A stretch of 64,000 nt of DNA from an uncultured Saprospiraceae bacterium (GTDB lineage Bacteria > Bacteroidota > Bacteroidia > Chitinophagales > Saprospiraceae), in contig CALMSO010000104.1 of assembly GCA_937872385.1 (NCBI GenBank), positions 1-64,000 on the forward strand, in the 5' to 3' direction. Both the position numbers and the translations under genes were made by a program. The notes beneath the pieces are model-generated. The model was not told where the DNA came from, ran no database searches, and saw nothing but the letters and a program-made list of their open reading frames with translations. Shown here piece by piece: positions 17,871 through 26,400 of the stretch (positions are counted from its first letter, which is position 1; each line of letters begins with the position of its first letter).

Positions 17871-17903
17871 AAGCCCTGCATTGACTTGCATGCAGGGCTT
17901 TTG
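17871..17903. terminator. Bidirectional intrinsic terminator
   Basis: A perfect 10-bp stem (AAGCCCTGCA with TGCAGGGCTT) surrounds a ten-base loop. T-rich tails are present when read on either strand. It lies 40 bp beyond the DUF1573 stop codon and just after small RNA copy 3, so it probably serves the DUF1573 gene and backs up the RNA array. Confidence 0.8.
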
Positions 17904-17940
17904 TCGAAGTGCCCGATAAAACCTGGGCGATTCAAAAATC

Positions 17941-18402
17941 TTACTGGTTGATGATGCTTTTTTGACCAGAAGGCACGCTCGTTGGCTCATCCTTTTTCAG
18001 CACATCGCCCTTGATGGTCAATACCACTTGCTCATTGGCAGCGTTGCTGGTCACCGTCACGCGCTTATTGAACTTGCCAAGGCGGTCGGTAGCATACTTC
18101 ACTTTGATTTCACCACTTTCGCCGGGCAAAATCGGCTTGTTGGTATAAGTCGGCACGGTGCAGCCACAGCTTCCCTGGGCATTGGTGATGATCAGCGGCT
18201 CGGTACCGGTATTGGTAAATTTGAAAATACGCACGCCGTCAGCATTGTGCTCGATTGTACCATAGTCAATCGTTTCGGTTTCGAAGGTCATATAGGCGCC
18301 CGATTTGGCAGTAGCTTTGGCAGTAGTAGCCGTGTTGACTTGAGCTGCAACCATCGTCACAGCGAAGAAAAACAGCGTCAGAGCAGATACGAATTGTTTC
18401 AT
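17941..18402 (-). CDS. DUF1573 domain protein, periplasmic
   Basis: The 153-residue product has a signal peptide ending near VAAQ and one DUF1573 domain with an immunoglobulin-like (ASH/MSP-type) fold. The family hallmark 'GSCGCTVP' is present, followed by 'PILPGESGEIKVKY'. Such proteins are very common in Bacteroidota, but their role is not established; the CxC pair might bind metal or form a disulfide, which is inference. It stands alone, with a candidate promoter upstream and a strong terminator downstream. Confidence 0.9.
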   Translation of the reverse strand: MKQFVSALTLFFFAVTMVAAQVNTATTAKATAKSGAYMTFETETIDYGTIEHNADGVRIFKFTNTGTEPLIITNAQGSCGCTVPTYTNKPILPGESGEIKVKYATDRLGKFNKRVTVTSNAANEQVVLTIKGDVLKKDEPTSVPSGQKSIINQ

Positions 18403-18441
18403 TTCGAATTATCTTTTTTGTGTTGATTAAAATGTTCCCTG

Positions 18442-18449
18442 CAAAAATA
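18442..18449 (-). promoter_or_regulatory. Candidate promoter -7 box of the DUF1573 gene
   Basis: On the minus strand it reads TATTTTTG, matching TAnnTTTG, about 40 bp before the start codon. The -33 region is only weakly T-rich. Confidence 0.45.
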
Positions 18450-18592
18450 GGCGAATTGGCTGCAAAAAGAAAGGCCCTTGCCCGACAAAATGGTTAATGA
18501 ATCGTTAATGGCTATTTGCATATGATTTACCATTTACGAACAATTGTTCGTGTTTTTTGTCTTCAAAATGCGTAGAACTACAAAATTTTCCT

Positions 18593-18600
18593 TACTTTTG
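18593..18600 (+). promoter_or_regulatory. Candidate promoter -7 box of the E1 dehydrogenase gene
   Basis: TACTTTTG matches TAnnTTTG. It lies about 95 bp before the ATG at 18696, implying a leader of roughly 90 nt in which I see no clear structure. The -33 element is not obvious. Confidence 0.45.
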
Positions 18601-18695
18601 CTACTTGAAAATGCTATCCCCTTTAGAATATAATTTCGCCCCAATACACCCAATGCAGCTCTTGCCAAATTAAAACCAGATACAATCCAAATACA

Positions 18696-21113
18696 ATGGT
18701 GAAAAATTCTGACACAAAAACACCTGTTCAAATCAAAATAGCCAAAGGCCTCACCCTGAGCCGCGAAGAAATATTGCAAGACTTCGAGCTTTGCTGCCTC
18801 AGCCGCGAAGTGAGCCTGCTGGGCCGCAAGGAAGTACTCACCGGCAAAGCCAAGTTTGGTATCTTCGGCGACGGCAAGGAAGTACCGCAGGTAGCGATGG
18901 CCAAAGCCTTTAAAAACGGCGATTTTCGGGCAGGCTACTACCGCGACCAAACTTTTGCCTTTGCCACCGGCATCTCGTCTATTGAAGGCTTCTTCGCCCA
19001 GTTGTACGCCGATGCGGACAACGACCCGCACTCCGGCGGCCGACAGATGATCAGCCATTTCGCTACGCCGTTTTTTGATGAGCAAGGCCACTGGCTCCCG
19101 CAAAAAGACATGCTCAACAACACTTCGGGCATCTCGCCTACGGCCGGGCAGATGGCGCGCGCCTTAGGCCTTGCGCTTGCTTCAAAAAAATACCGCGAGA
19201 TAGACAAGCTGCGCAATAGCACGCCTTTTTCGCACAATGGCGAGGAAGTCTGCTTTTGCACCATTGGCGATGCCAGCACTTCAGAAGGGGCTTTCTGGGA
19301 AACCATTAATGCAGCGGGCGTTATGCAGGTGCCGCTGTCGGTATCGGTATGGGACGATGGCTACGGCATCTCAGTACCCATTGATTATCAGACGACTAAA
19401 GGCAGTATTTCGGAAGCGCTAGAAGGTTTTCGGCTAAACGAAAAAGGACAGGGCATCCGCATTTACACCGAAAAAGCATGGAATTATCCGGGGCTGGTGC
19501 AATTATACATGGAAAGCATTGCCGAAATGCGCCAATCGCACGTACCTGCATTGCTACACATCCAGGAAGTGACGCAGCCGCAGGGGCATTCTACCTCCGG
19601 CTCGCACGAACGTTATAAGTCGAAAGAGCGCTTAGACTGGGAACGCGAGCACGATTGCATTCTGCAAATGGAGCGCTGGATGATTGCCGAAGGCATTGCA
19701 ACGGAGGAAAACTGCAAGCGCATCCGTGAGAAAGCCCGCAAAACCGCCAAAGAAGCCCGCGACCGCGCTTGGCGTGCTTATAGTAACCCCACTCAAGTGA
19801 AACTGCGTGAACTCAAGGAATTGTACAATCGGCTTGCTGCTGATTTTCCGGGTATTGATGTTTATCAACGTGAGTTAGGACAATTGGTAGCGCCGGTGCT
19901 GAGCGAAATGTTGCAAAATGCCCGCCGCGCTTTGTTTGCTTCTGCTGGCACCCCTTCCGAAGCACGAGCCGCTTTAAAACAGTGGATACAAGATATTCAG
20001 GCTCGGGCCGAGCGCCATTATCATACGCATTTGTACAGCGAATCGCCCTATTCGGCCCTGCGCGTGCCCATAGTAGCACCGGAGTACGCCTCTGATGCCC
20101 CTTTGAAAAATGGCTTTGAAATTATGAATGCCTTTTTCGATAAGGTATTTCAGCAATATCCGAACGTATTTGCCTTTGGTGAAGATGTAGGACAAATCGG
20201 CGATGTCAACCAGGGGTTTGCTGGTTTACAAAAAAAATACGGCGAGGAGCGCATTTTCGATACCGGTATCCGCGAATGGACGATTATCGGGCAGGCCATC
20301 GGTATGGCCATGCGCGGGCTGCGGCCCATCGCCGAAATCCAGTACCTCGATTATTTAGTCTATGCCATGTCGCCGCTCACCGACGATCTGGCTACGGTGC
20401 GCTATCGCAGCAATGGCATCCAGCAGGCGCCGGCTATCATTCGCACGCGGGGGCATCGGTTAGAGGGCATCTGGCACGCAGGCTCCCCGATGGGTATGTT
20501 GTTGCATTCCTTGCGTGGAATGTACCTTCTGACGCCTCGCAATATGACGCAAGCGGCCGGTTTTTACAATACTATGCTACAAAGCGACGACCCGGCACTG
20601 ATTATAGAATGCCTCAATGGCTATCGGTTGAAAGAAAAAATGCCTGCCAACATTGGCGCTTACACCGTGCCCCTCGGCGTACCAGAAGTGCTGGAGACAG
20701 GTACCGACGTGACGCTCGTCACCTATGGCTCCTGCGTGCGCGTAGCCCAGGAAGGTATTCGATTGCTGCGGCAGCACGGTATTTCTGTAGAATTGATTGA
20801 CGTACAGTCTTTGTTGCCTTTCGACCTGGAGCAGCGCATTGTAGAGTCGCTGAAAAAGACCAATCGCATTGTCTTCATGGACGAGGATGTACCCGGCGGC
20901 GCTACGGCTTTCATGATGCAGGAAGTATTAGAAAAACAAGGCGGCTATCGCTACCTCGACTCAGCGCCAGCTACGCTCACTGCGCACGCACACCGCCCGC
21001 CCTATGGCTCAGATGGTGACTACTTCAGCAAGCCGAACCCCGAAGATGTGTTCGAGGTAGTGTACAATTTGTTGCGCGAAGCAAACCCGCAGCGGTTTCC
21101 GGCTTTGCTATAA
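18696..21113 (+). CDS. 2-oxo-acid dehydrogenase E1 component, alpha/beta fusion
   Basis: This thiamine-diphosphate enzyme decarboxylates a 2-oxo acid, probably branched-chain, and passes the acyl group to the lipoyl domain of E2. The N-terminal half is E1-alpha, with 'GDASTSEGAFWETINAAG' as the TPP/Mg motif and 'GYYRDQTFAFATG' before it. The C-terminal half is the E1-beta transketolase-like domain ('GEDVGQIGDVNQGFAGL', 'GLRPIAEIQYLDYL'). The two subunits are fused into 805 residues, as is common in Bacteroidota. The E2 and E3 genes are not in the window, so the exact oxo-acid cannot be assigned. The gene stands alone behind its own candidate promoter. Confidence 0.93.
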   Translation: MVKNSDTKTPVQIKIAKGLTLSREEILQDFELCCLSREVSLLGRKEVLTGKAKFGIFGDGKEVPQVAMAKAFKNGDFRAGYYRDQTFAFATGISSIEGFFAQLYADADNDPHSGGRQMISHFATPFFDEQGHWLPQKDMLNNTSGISPTAGQMARALGLALASKKYREIDKLRNSTPFSHNGEEVCFCTIGDASTSEGAFWETINAAGVMQVPLSVSVWDDGYGISVPIDYQTTKGSISEALEGFRLNEKGQGIRIYTEKAWNYPGLVQLYMESIAEMRQSHVPALLHIQEVTQPQGHSTSGSHERYKSKERLDWEREHDCILQMERWMIAEGIATEENCKRIREKARKTAKEARDRAWRAYSNPTQVKLRELKELYNRLAADFPGIDVYQRELGQLVAPVLSEMLQNARRALFASAGTPSEARAALKQWIQDIQARAERHYHTHLYSESPYSALRVPIVAPEYASDAPLKNGFEIMNAFFDKVFQQYPNVFAFGEDVGQIGDVNQGFAGLQKKYGEERIFDTGIREWTIIGQAIGMAMRGLRPIAEIQYLDYLVYAMSPLTDDLATVRYRSNGIQQAPAIIRTRGHRLEGIWHAGSPMGMLLHSLRGMYLLTPRNMTQAAGFYNTMLQSDDPALIIECLNGYRLKEKMPANIGAYTVPLGVPEVLETGTDVTLVTYGSCVRVAQEGIRLLRQHGISVELIDVQSLLPFDLEQRIVESLKKTNRIVFMDEDVPGGATAFMMQEVLEKQGGYRYLDSAPATLTAHAHRPPYGSDGDYFSKPNPEDVFEVVYNLLREANPQRFPALL

Positions 21114-21234
21114 AATTGACGGTGTGCCGATTCAAAGTTGAATTTCGACAATTCAATCCTAAAAAACACGCCATTAGTCTATGAGACTTGCGCCATTGAT
21201 ACTAAAATAGCATCTTGAGGTAAAATTACCAATC

Positions 21235-21570
21235 ATGCAACAACGACCGTATCATACACGCAACGACCAGGACGACCAATATTTACAGCAGTACAAGTTC
21301 CAGAAGCACTTGCGCGCTTATCTCATCGTGGTGGGCACTATTTCTATGCTCCAATTTTTTTCTAAAGGCATCATCACGCCACCGGCTTTTGCCTTCTGGT
21401 GGGGTATTGGTTTGGCCATCCATTATCTGAATGTGTTTGGCTGGGACAAATTGCCCATTGACCAAAAAGCGCCGCCCCGCAACGAATCTTCGAGGGAAGA
21501 TGATGCCGATTTATTGGTAGAATTGAAAAAACAGCCCCGCCGTGCTTGGCGCGAGCGCGATTTGGTTTGA
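21235..21570 (+). CDS. 2TM domain protein, copy 1
   Basis: This 111-residue protein has two membrane helices (about 30-48 and 52-68), a basic or polar N-terminus and a charged tail. It is the most divergent of three tandem paralogues; it keeps the short segment after the second helix (NVFGWDKLP) and the ending W-R-E-R-D-L-V. 2TM-domain proteins are abundant in Bacteroidota and sometimes fused to histidine kinases; the stand-alone form has no known function. The stop is 75 bp before the next copy. Confidence 0.8.
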   Translation: MQQRPYHTRNDQDDQYLQQYKFQKHLRAYLIVVGTISMLQFFSKGIITPPAFAFWWGIGLAIHYLNVFGWDKLPIDQKAPPRNESSREDDADLLVELKKQPRRAWRERDLV

Positions 21571-21644
21571 CAAGATGAAAAACTTTGCGTAAATTGTATT
21601 TGCAATAGAGCTAACCATTTCTTAGTAAAACAATTACCTCATCT

Positions 21645-22022
21645 ATGTCGCACCAGGATTACGAAAAAGCGCGCAAAATTGTCAAAAAGAAGAAGGAGTT
21701 TTACAGCCACCTCACGATCTACCTGATTATGAGCGTCTTTTTCTTTTTGTTGAATGTTTTTTCGACCGACATACTTTGGTTTCAATGGCCCGTCATCGGC
21801 TGGGGTATCGGTGTGCTATTTCAATATTTCGACACTTTCGGCTATCCAGGCATGGGCAGGTACAACTCGGAGGAAGCAGCCATCGAGGCAGAGCTACGTC
21901 GAATGCGCCGAGAGGAAGGAGCGATGCTACCCGAAGACGATGGCTACGAAGCGCTGGAATTGCCCGAATTGCAACGGCAAGAGCGCCCCGCCAAAAAATG
22001 GGATGACTCAGAGCTGGTGTGA
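21645..22022 (+). CDS. 2TM domain protein, copy 2
   Basis: This 125-residue paralogue is typical of the 2TM family: a Lys-rich start (KARKIVKKKKEFYSH), two membrane helices, then 'FDTFGYPGMG', an acidic linker and the terminal W-D-D-S-E-L-V. It is spaced 21 bp from copy 3, so the two are probably co-transcribed. Confidence 0.88.
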   Translation: MSHQDYEKARKIVKKKKEFYSHLTIYLIMSVFFFLLNVFSTDILWFQWPVIGWGIGVLFQYFDTFGYPGMGRYNSEEAAIEAELRRMRREEGAMLPEDDGYEALELPELQRQERPAKKWDDSELV

Positions 22023-22043
22023 AAAAACACGACACTTAAATCC

Positions 22044-22427
22044 ATGAAAGACATTGAAAAATTGGCTCGCAGGCGGGTCAAGAAGAAAAAAGGTTTCTAT
22101 CAGCACCTCGGCAGCTACGTGTCGGTGGGGCTGTTCTTTTTTCTGTTGAATGTGGTCACTTCTTTTGGCGATTGGTGGTTTTTCTATCCGATGTTGCCCT
22201 GGAGCATTGGTCTGATGATTCATTATTTCAGCGTTTTTGGCATACCGGGCATTGGCAATTATAACGAAATAGACTGGGAAGAGCGCGCCGTAGAAGCGGA
22301 GATGCGCAAAATCAATCCGAACTTGCCCCCGCAGGAAAAACCGGGGGATGCCTCGCCATTAGAATTGAAAGAATTGGAGCGATCTGCCACCCCGCGCAAG
22401 CCCTGGGATGAGTCGGAATTGGTATAA
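22044..22427 (+). CDS. 2TM domain protein, copy 3
   Basis: This 127-residue paralogue closely resembles copy 2: basic start (ARRRVKKKKGFYQH), two helices, 'FSVFGIPGIG', an acidic Pro-rich linker and the ending W-D-E-S-E-L-V. The shared C-terminal tail in all three copies suggests it is a functional element, for example a contact site. Confidence 0.88.
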   Translation: MKDIEKLARRRVKKKKGFYQHLGSYVSVGLFFFLLNVVTSFGDWWFFYPMLPWSIGLMIHYFSVFGIPGIGNYNEIDWEERAVEAEMRKINPNLPPQEKPGDASPLELKELERSATPRKPWDESELV

Positions 22428-22492
22428 CGGCTTTTCCTGAATTACAAAGCAACGATCCGCCAAGCGCAAAACCTTCAAAAAACGATAAACCA

Positions 22493-23377
22493 ATGAAAAA
22501 ACACTTACCACTTCTCTGCTGCCTGTTTGGACTGTGCCTATTATCATGGCAATATGGCTTTGCACAAGCCGAAACTCCCGACACCGCTCGCCTTTGGCGC
22601 ATTGCCACCATAGATGATAATGAATATTTCGGTCGCATCCTGTCGAGAGACAGCGAGCAAATTGTTTTACAAACCGACAACATCGGCATCATCACCATTC
22701 GGATGCAAAACATCAAATCCATCCGGGAAGCCAACCCGGCACGCATTGTCAATGGCGCTTATTGGGCCGAAAATCCACAAGCTACCCGCTACTTTTGGGG
22801 GCCCAATGGCTATGGTCTGGCTCAGGGCGAGGGCTACTACCAAAACGTCTGGGTGCTTTTCAATCAGGTGAGCATTGGGCTGAGCGACAATGTCTCTTTG
22901 GGCGTCGGTATGGTGCCGCTATTTCTTTTTTCGGGTACGGCTACGCCGATTTGGTTCACGCCCAAAGTGTCTATCCCAATCAAAAAAGATGCCTTTAACG
23001 TAGGCGGTGGTATGTTCATAGGCACTGTTATTGGCGAGGAGTCGGGTGCTTTTGGCATCGCGTATGGCGTGGCCACGGTAGGTAGCCGCGACAAAAACCT
23101 GAGCGTAGGACTTGGCTATGGCTTTGCGGATGGCGACTGGGGGCGCAGACCTGCTATTTCTATGAGCGGCATGCTGCGTATAGGCAAAAAAGGCTATCTG
23201 CTGGGCGAAAGCTATTTCTTGAATGAAGGCGGCATCATTTTATTCGGCGGCCGTACTGTTTGGAACAAACTTTCGCTCGACTATGGGCTGGGGGTGCCTT
23301 TCGCTACTGGCGTTTTTTTTGCTGCTCCCTGGCTGGGTCTGGTGCTACCCTTTGGCAACACCCAAACTCCCCCCTGA
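22493..23377 (+). CDS. Hypothetical outer-membrane beta-barrel protein
   Basis: The 294 residues begin with a signal peptide ending near GFAQ. A short beta domain follows ('EYFGRILSRDSEQIVLQTDN'), of a kind often seen at the N-terminus of Bacteroidota outer-membrane proteins. The rest is alternating hydrophobic and glycine-rich strands, consistent with a small barrel. No catalytic motif is visible. It follows the 2TM genes by 65 bp on the same strand and may belong to their transcript. Confidence 0.7.
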   Translation: MKKHLPLLCCLFGLCLLSWQYGFAQAETPDTARLWRIATIDDNEYFGRILSRDSEQIVLQTDNIGIITIRMQNIKSIREANPARIVNGAYWAENPQATRYFWGPNGYGLAQGEGYYQNVWVLFNQVSIGLSDNVSLGVGMVPLFLFSGTATPIWFTPKVSIPIKKDAFNVGGGMFIGTVIGEESGAFGIAYGVATVGSRDKNLSVGLGYGFADGDWGRRPAISMSGMLRIGKKGYLLGESYFLNEGGIILFGGRTVWNKLSLDYGLGVPFATGVFFAAPWLGLVLPFGNTQTPP

Positions 23378-23547
23378 TATTAGAGGGTTGCATAAGTTTT
23401 TTCTCGGATACTTCCTTATTTGGGCAAACCGAAATACCTTTACATAATCGGACATCCTGCGCCGGGGTGTGCCGAAGGCTTTTATAAGCTGGACATTATC
23501 AATACTATCCGATTTATTATTATTTACTACGGTTTGCCAACAACCTA

Positions 23548-25254
23548 ATGATGAACGAAACACCTAAAATCTATCCGCACCTGCTGCCCAATATCGAAGA
23601 CTGGCCCATTTACAAACTAAGCGAAGACCGCCGCCGGTTTGTCCGCGAATTGGAGGCACATACCTTAGCGCATTTCATGCGAAAACCGCTGACTGCCCAA
23701 CGCGATATTTTGGCCAAAACCATTTACATGGAACGCATCCGGGTGAAAGAAGAACCCTGGAAAGTGGATCCGCCCAAAGAGCGCCCGTTTTGGAAAAAAA
23801 TGCAGCAAAAATTAGTCAGTTATAACCTCGAAAACGAACCAGCCGCCGCTACCCAAAACCACGCGGAAATTTTCCAGCAGATACTCCACCGCTACGCCGA
23901 AGAGATTGTCGGTACTTTCAATATTCGTACTTTTCGCTTTGCTCGGCGTTTTCTCACTATGTTTTTCACGCGCCTGCTCAATACCGCCGCCGGACGCAGC
24001 ATACTCGGCAGCAGGCATCGCCTGTACGACCGGATGATGGTGAAAGGCCAAGCTGATACGGTGCGCAGCCTCTTCAGCAAAGGCACGGTAGTAGTAGTGC
24101 CTACCCATTTTAGCAATCTCGACTCTATTCTTATTGGCTACGCCATGGACACTTTCGCGGGGCTGCCTTCGTTTTCTTATGGTGCCGGGCTGAATCTGTA
24201 CAACGCCGGTTTTGCCGCCTATTTTATGAATCGGCTCGGAGCCTACCGGGTGGATCGGCGCAAAAAAAATCCGGTTTATTTAGAAACCCTCAAATCCATG
24301 TCCAACCTGTCCATCCAGCGCGGCGTCAACAGTTTGTTTTTCCCCGGCGGCACGCGCTCGCGCTCAGGTACCTTAGAAACCAAACTCAAACTCGGCCTGA
24401 TGGGCACGGTCGTAGATGCCCAACGTGAACTACTGGCCGAAGGCACCCATACCAAGGTATTTGTAGTACCGGTGGTGCTGGGCTACCATTTTGTACTCGA
24501 AGCGCCTTTCCTCATCGAGCAACACCTCCGCGCCATTGGCAAAGAGCAATACATCCGCTCGAAAGATGATTTTTATAATCCCTGGAAGGTGTTACAATTT
24601 GCCTGGAAATTCTTTGCCGAAAGCAATACCATTACCGTTTCCTTTGGCCAGCCACTCGATGTGCTCGGCAATCCGGTGGATGCCGACGGCAACAGCTACG
24701 ACCAATACGGCAATCTCATCAATATTGAAGATTATTTCTTGACCGATGGAAAAGTACAAACCGACGAGCAACGCGAAACGCAATATACCCGCATTTTAGC
24801 TGAAAAAATTGTGGAGCGCTACCATAAAGATAACATTGTGCTGAGCAGCCATTTGATTGCCTTCGCAGCTTTCCAAACCTTGAAACGCGCCAACAGCAAA
24901 CTCGACCTGTACGGACTGCTGCGGCTGCCCACCGACGAGTTTGTTTTCAACATAGATGCCCTGCGCGAAGTGGTAGATCAGCTCAAAACGGCACTAACCG
25001 ATATGGAAACAGCCGGCCAGCTCAAGCTGTCGGACGAAATACGCCAAGATACAGACGCGCTCATTGCCAACGGCATCCGGCATCTCGGTAATTATCATTT
25101 GCAAAAACCATTAAAGTATAATAAAAACAAACAAATTATTAGCGAAAGCTTTAAATTATTATATTTTTATCATAATCGCTTAGAGAATTATGACTTGCAC
25201 GAAAAAATACAATGGAAATTAATAGAAACCGAACTGGTGCAGGCAAGTCAATAG
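23548..25254 (+). CDS. PlsB-like glycerol-3-phosphate O-acyltransferase
   Basis: The protein carries the acyltransferase motifs of the PlsB/PlsC superfamily: block I HFSNLD (HxxxxD), about residues 190-196, and block III 'FFPGGTRSRSG', which resembles the PlsB form (EGGRSRTG) more than the PlsC form (EGTR). A helical N-terminal region and a C-terminal part with 'FYHNRLENYDL' are also PlsB-like. It would acylate glycerol 3-phosphate at the membrane in phospholipid synthesis. The 568 residues are shorter than proteobacterial PlsB. No membrane helix is obvious. A lysophosphatidate acyltransferase role is the alternative. Confidence 0.82.
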   Translation: MMNETPKIYPHLLPNIEDWPIYKLSEDRRRFVRELEAHTLAHFMRKPLTAQRDILAKTIYMERIRVKEEPWKVDPPKERPFWKKMQQKLVSYNLENEPAAATQNHAEIFQQILHRYAEEIVGTFNIRTFRFARRFLTMFFTRLLNTAAGRSILGSRHRLYDRMMVKGQADTVRSLFSKGTVVVVPTHFSNLDSILIGYAMDTFAGLPSFSYGAGLNLYNAGFAAYFMNRLGAYRVDRRKKNPVYLETLKSMSNLSIQRGVNSLFFPGGTRSRSGTLETKLKLGLMGTVVDAQRELLAEGTHTKVFVVPVVLGYHFVLEAPFLIEQHLRAIGKEQYIRSKDDFYNPWKVLQFAWKFFAESNTITVSFGQPLDVLGNPVDADGNSYDQYGNLINIEDYFLTDGKVQTDEQRETQYTRILAEKIVERYHKDNIVLSSHLIAFAAFQTLKRANSKLDLYGLLRLPTDEFVFNIDALREVVDQLKTALTDMETAGQLKLSDEIRQDTDALIANGIRHLGNYHLQKPLKYNKNKQIISESFKLLYFYHNRLENYDLHEKIQWKLIETELVQASQ

Positions 25255-25407
25255 GGTAATTAAGCACCCCGACACAATTTTCTAGTAAAAACACATAAAC
25301 AACCGATTATCAATTGTACAAACATTTCACCCATTTAACAATAACCCATTACTTCCAATGGCATTTAGTAAAATAGACGTGAATTATTTATCTGATTTAT
25401 TTATCTT

Positions 25408-26214
25408 ATGAAAAATTTGAAGTATATTTTTCTGTCGGAAAAAATCATTATGCTGGTCATTTTGATGAATGCAGCGGTGGTGTTTATGATGTATTTTCCG
25501 GAGTATGCCAACAACCGCGTGCTCGAACTGATTGATAATGGATTTTTACTATTTTTTGTTATAGAAGCTATTGTAAAAATTGCCCACCTCAAGCCCAAAC
25601 AGTATTTCGCCATCGGCTGGAATCGCTTCGATTTTGCCATTGTGATCGGTAGTTTGCCCTCGCTTTTTATTTACATCTTTCCGATCCCCAACACCGCGCT
25701 GCTCATCATTTTGCGGCTATTCCGGCTCATTCGTTTAGTACGGTTTATCCGGTTTATTCCCAATCTCGATAAAATACTTGAAGGCCTCGGCCGCGCACTT
25801 AAAGCATCGGTTTTTGTATTAATTGCTTTATTTTTTCTCAATTTTCTGCTCGCCATATTTACCTGTCATTTTTATGGTGCCATTGCACCGGAGCACTTCG
25901 GCAATCCATTAATAGCCGCCTATTCTATTTTTCAAATGTTCACCGTAGAAGGTTGGTACGAAATTCCGCAAGACATTGCCGACAAAACCGATAGCGACCT
26001 GATTGTAGGCATCACTCGCTTTTATTTTGTGATGATTGTGCTTATCGGCGGTATTTTTGGTATGTCATTGGCCAACGCTATTTTTGTAGATGAAATGACC
26101 ATGGATAATACCCGCGAACTCGAAGATAAAATAGATGCCCTACATCATGAAATTGCCGAATTGAAAAATATGCTGCGCCACCGTCCGGAAGATGATTTGC
26201 AGCCACAAAAGTAA
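25408..26214 (+). CDS. Voltage-gated cation channel, bacterial Nav-like
   Basis: This 268-residue protein has the six-helix plan of a single-domain voltage-gated channel. S4 carries five arginines at every third position (R103, 106, 109, 112, 115). The pore loop reads T179-V-E-G-W183, comparable to the TLESW filter of NaChBac-type channels. After S6 a charged helix (about 234-257) with heptad-like spacing should form the cytoplasmic coiled coil of a tetramer. The filter has Gly where Nav channels have Ser, so Na+ versus Ca2+ selectivity cannot be called. Confidence 0.88.
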   Translation: MKNLKYIFLSEKIIMLVILMNAAVVFMMYFPEYANNRVLELIDNGFLLFFVIEAIVKIAHLKPKQYFAIGWNRFDFAIVIGSLPSLFIYIFPIPNTALLIILRLFRLIRLVRFIRFIPNLDKILEGLGRALKASVFVLIALFFLNFLLAIFTCHFYGAIAPEHFGNPLIAAYSIFQMFTVEGWYEIPQDIADKTDSDLIVGITRFYFVMIVLIGGIFGMSLANAIFVDEMTMDNTRELEDKIDALHHEIAELKNMLRHRPEDDLQPQK

Positions 26215-26300
26215 ATGTTTCGCAGTTCGTAACGCGCATTTTGCGGTTTTACATTTTGCGGCTCGTTATTAAAAATGTAATATAATATTTTCCCAAAAAA

Positions 26301-26335
26301 GAACGCGGCCTTGCCTTTATGCAAGTGCCGCGTTC
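26301..26335 (-). terminator. Intrinsic terminator of the 18-repeat protein gene
   Basis: GAACGCGGC pairs with GCCGCGTTC, and an inner TTGC/GCAA adds to the stem. On the minus strand the hairpin is followed by six Ts. It lies about 65 bp past the stop codon of the large gene. Confidence 0.8.
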
Positions 26336-26400
26336 GGAATGTTTATACCAACTCAAAAAAACTTTAATCACTCATAAGCTCATTTGCTTTTGTGCTAAGC

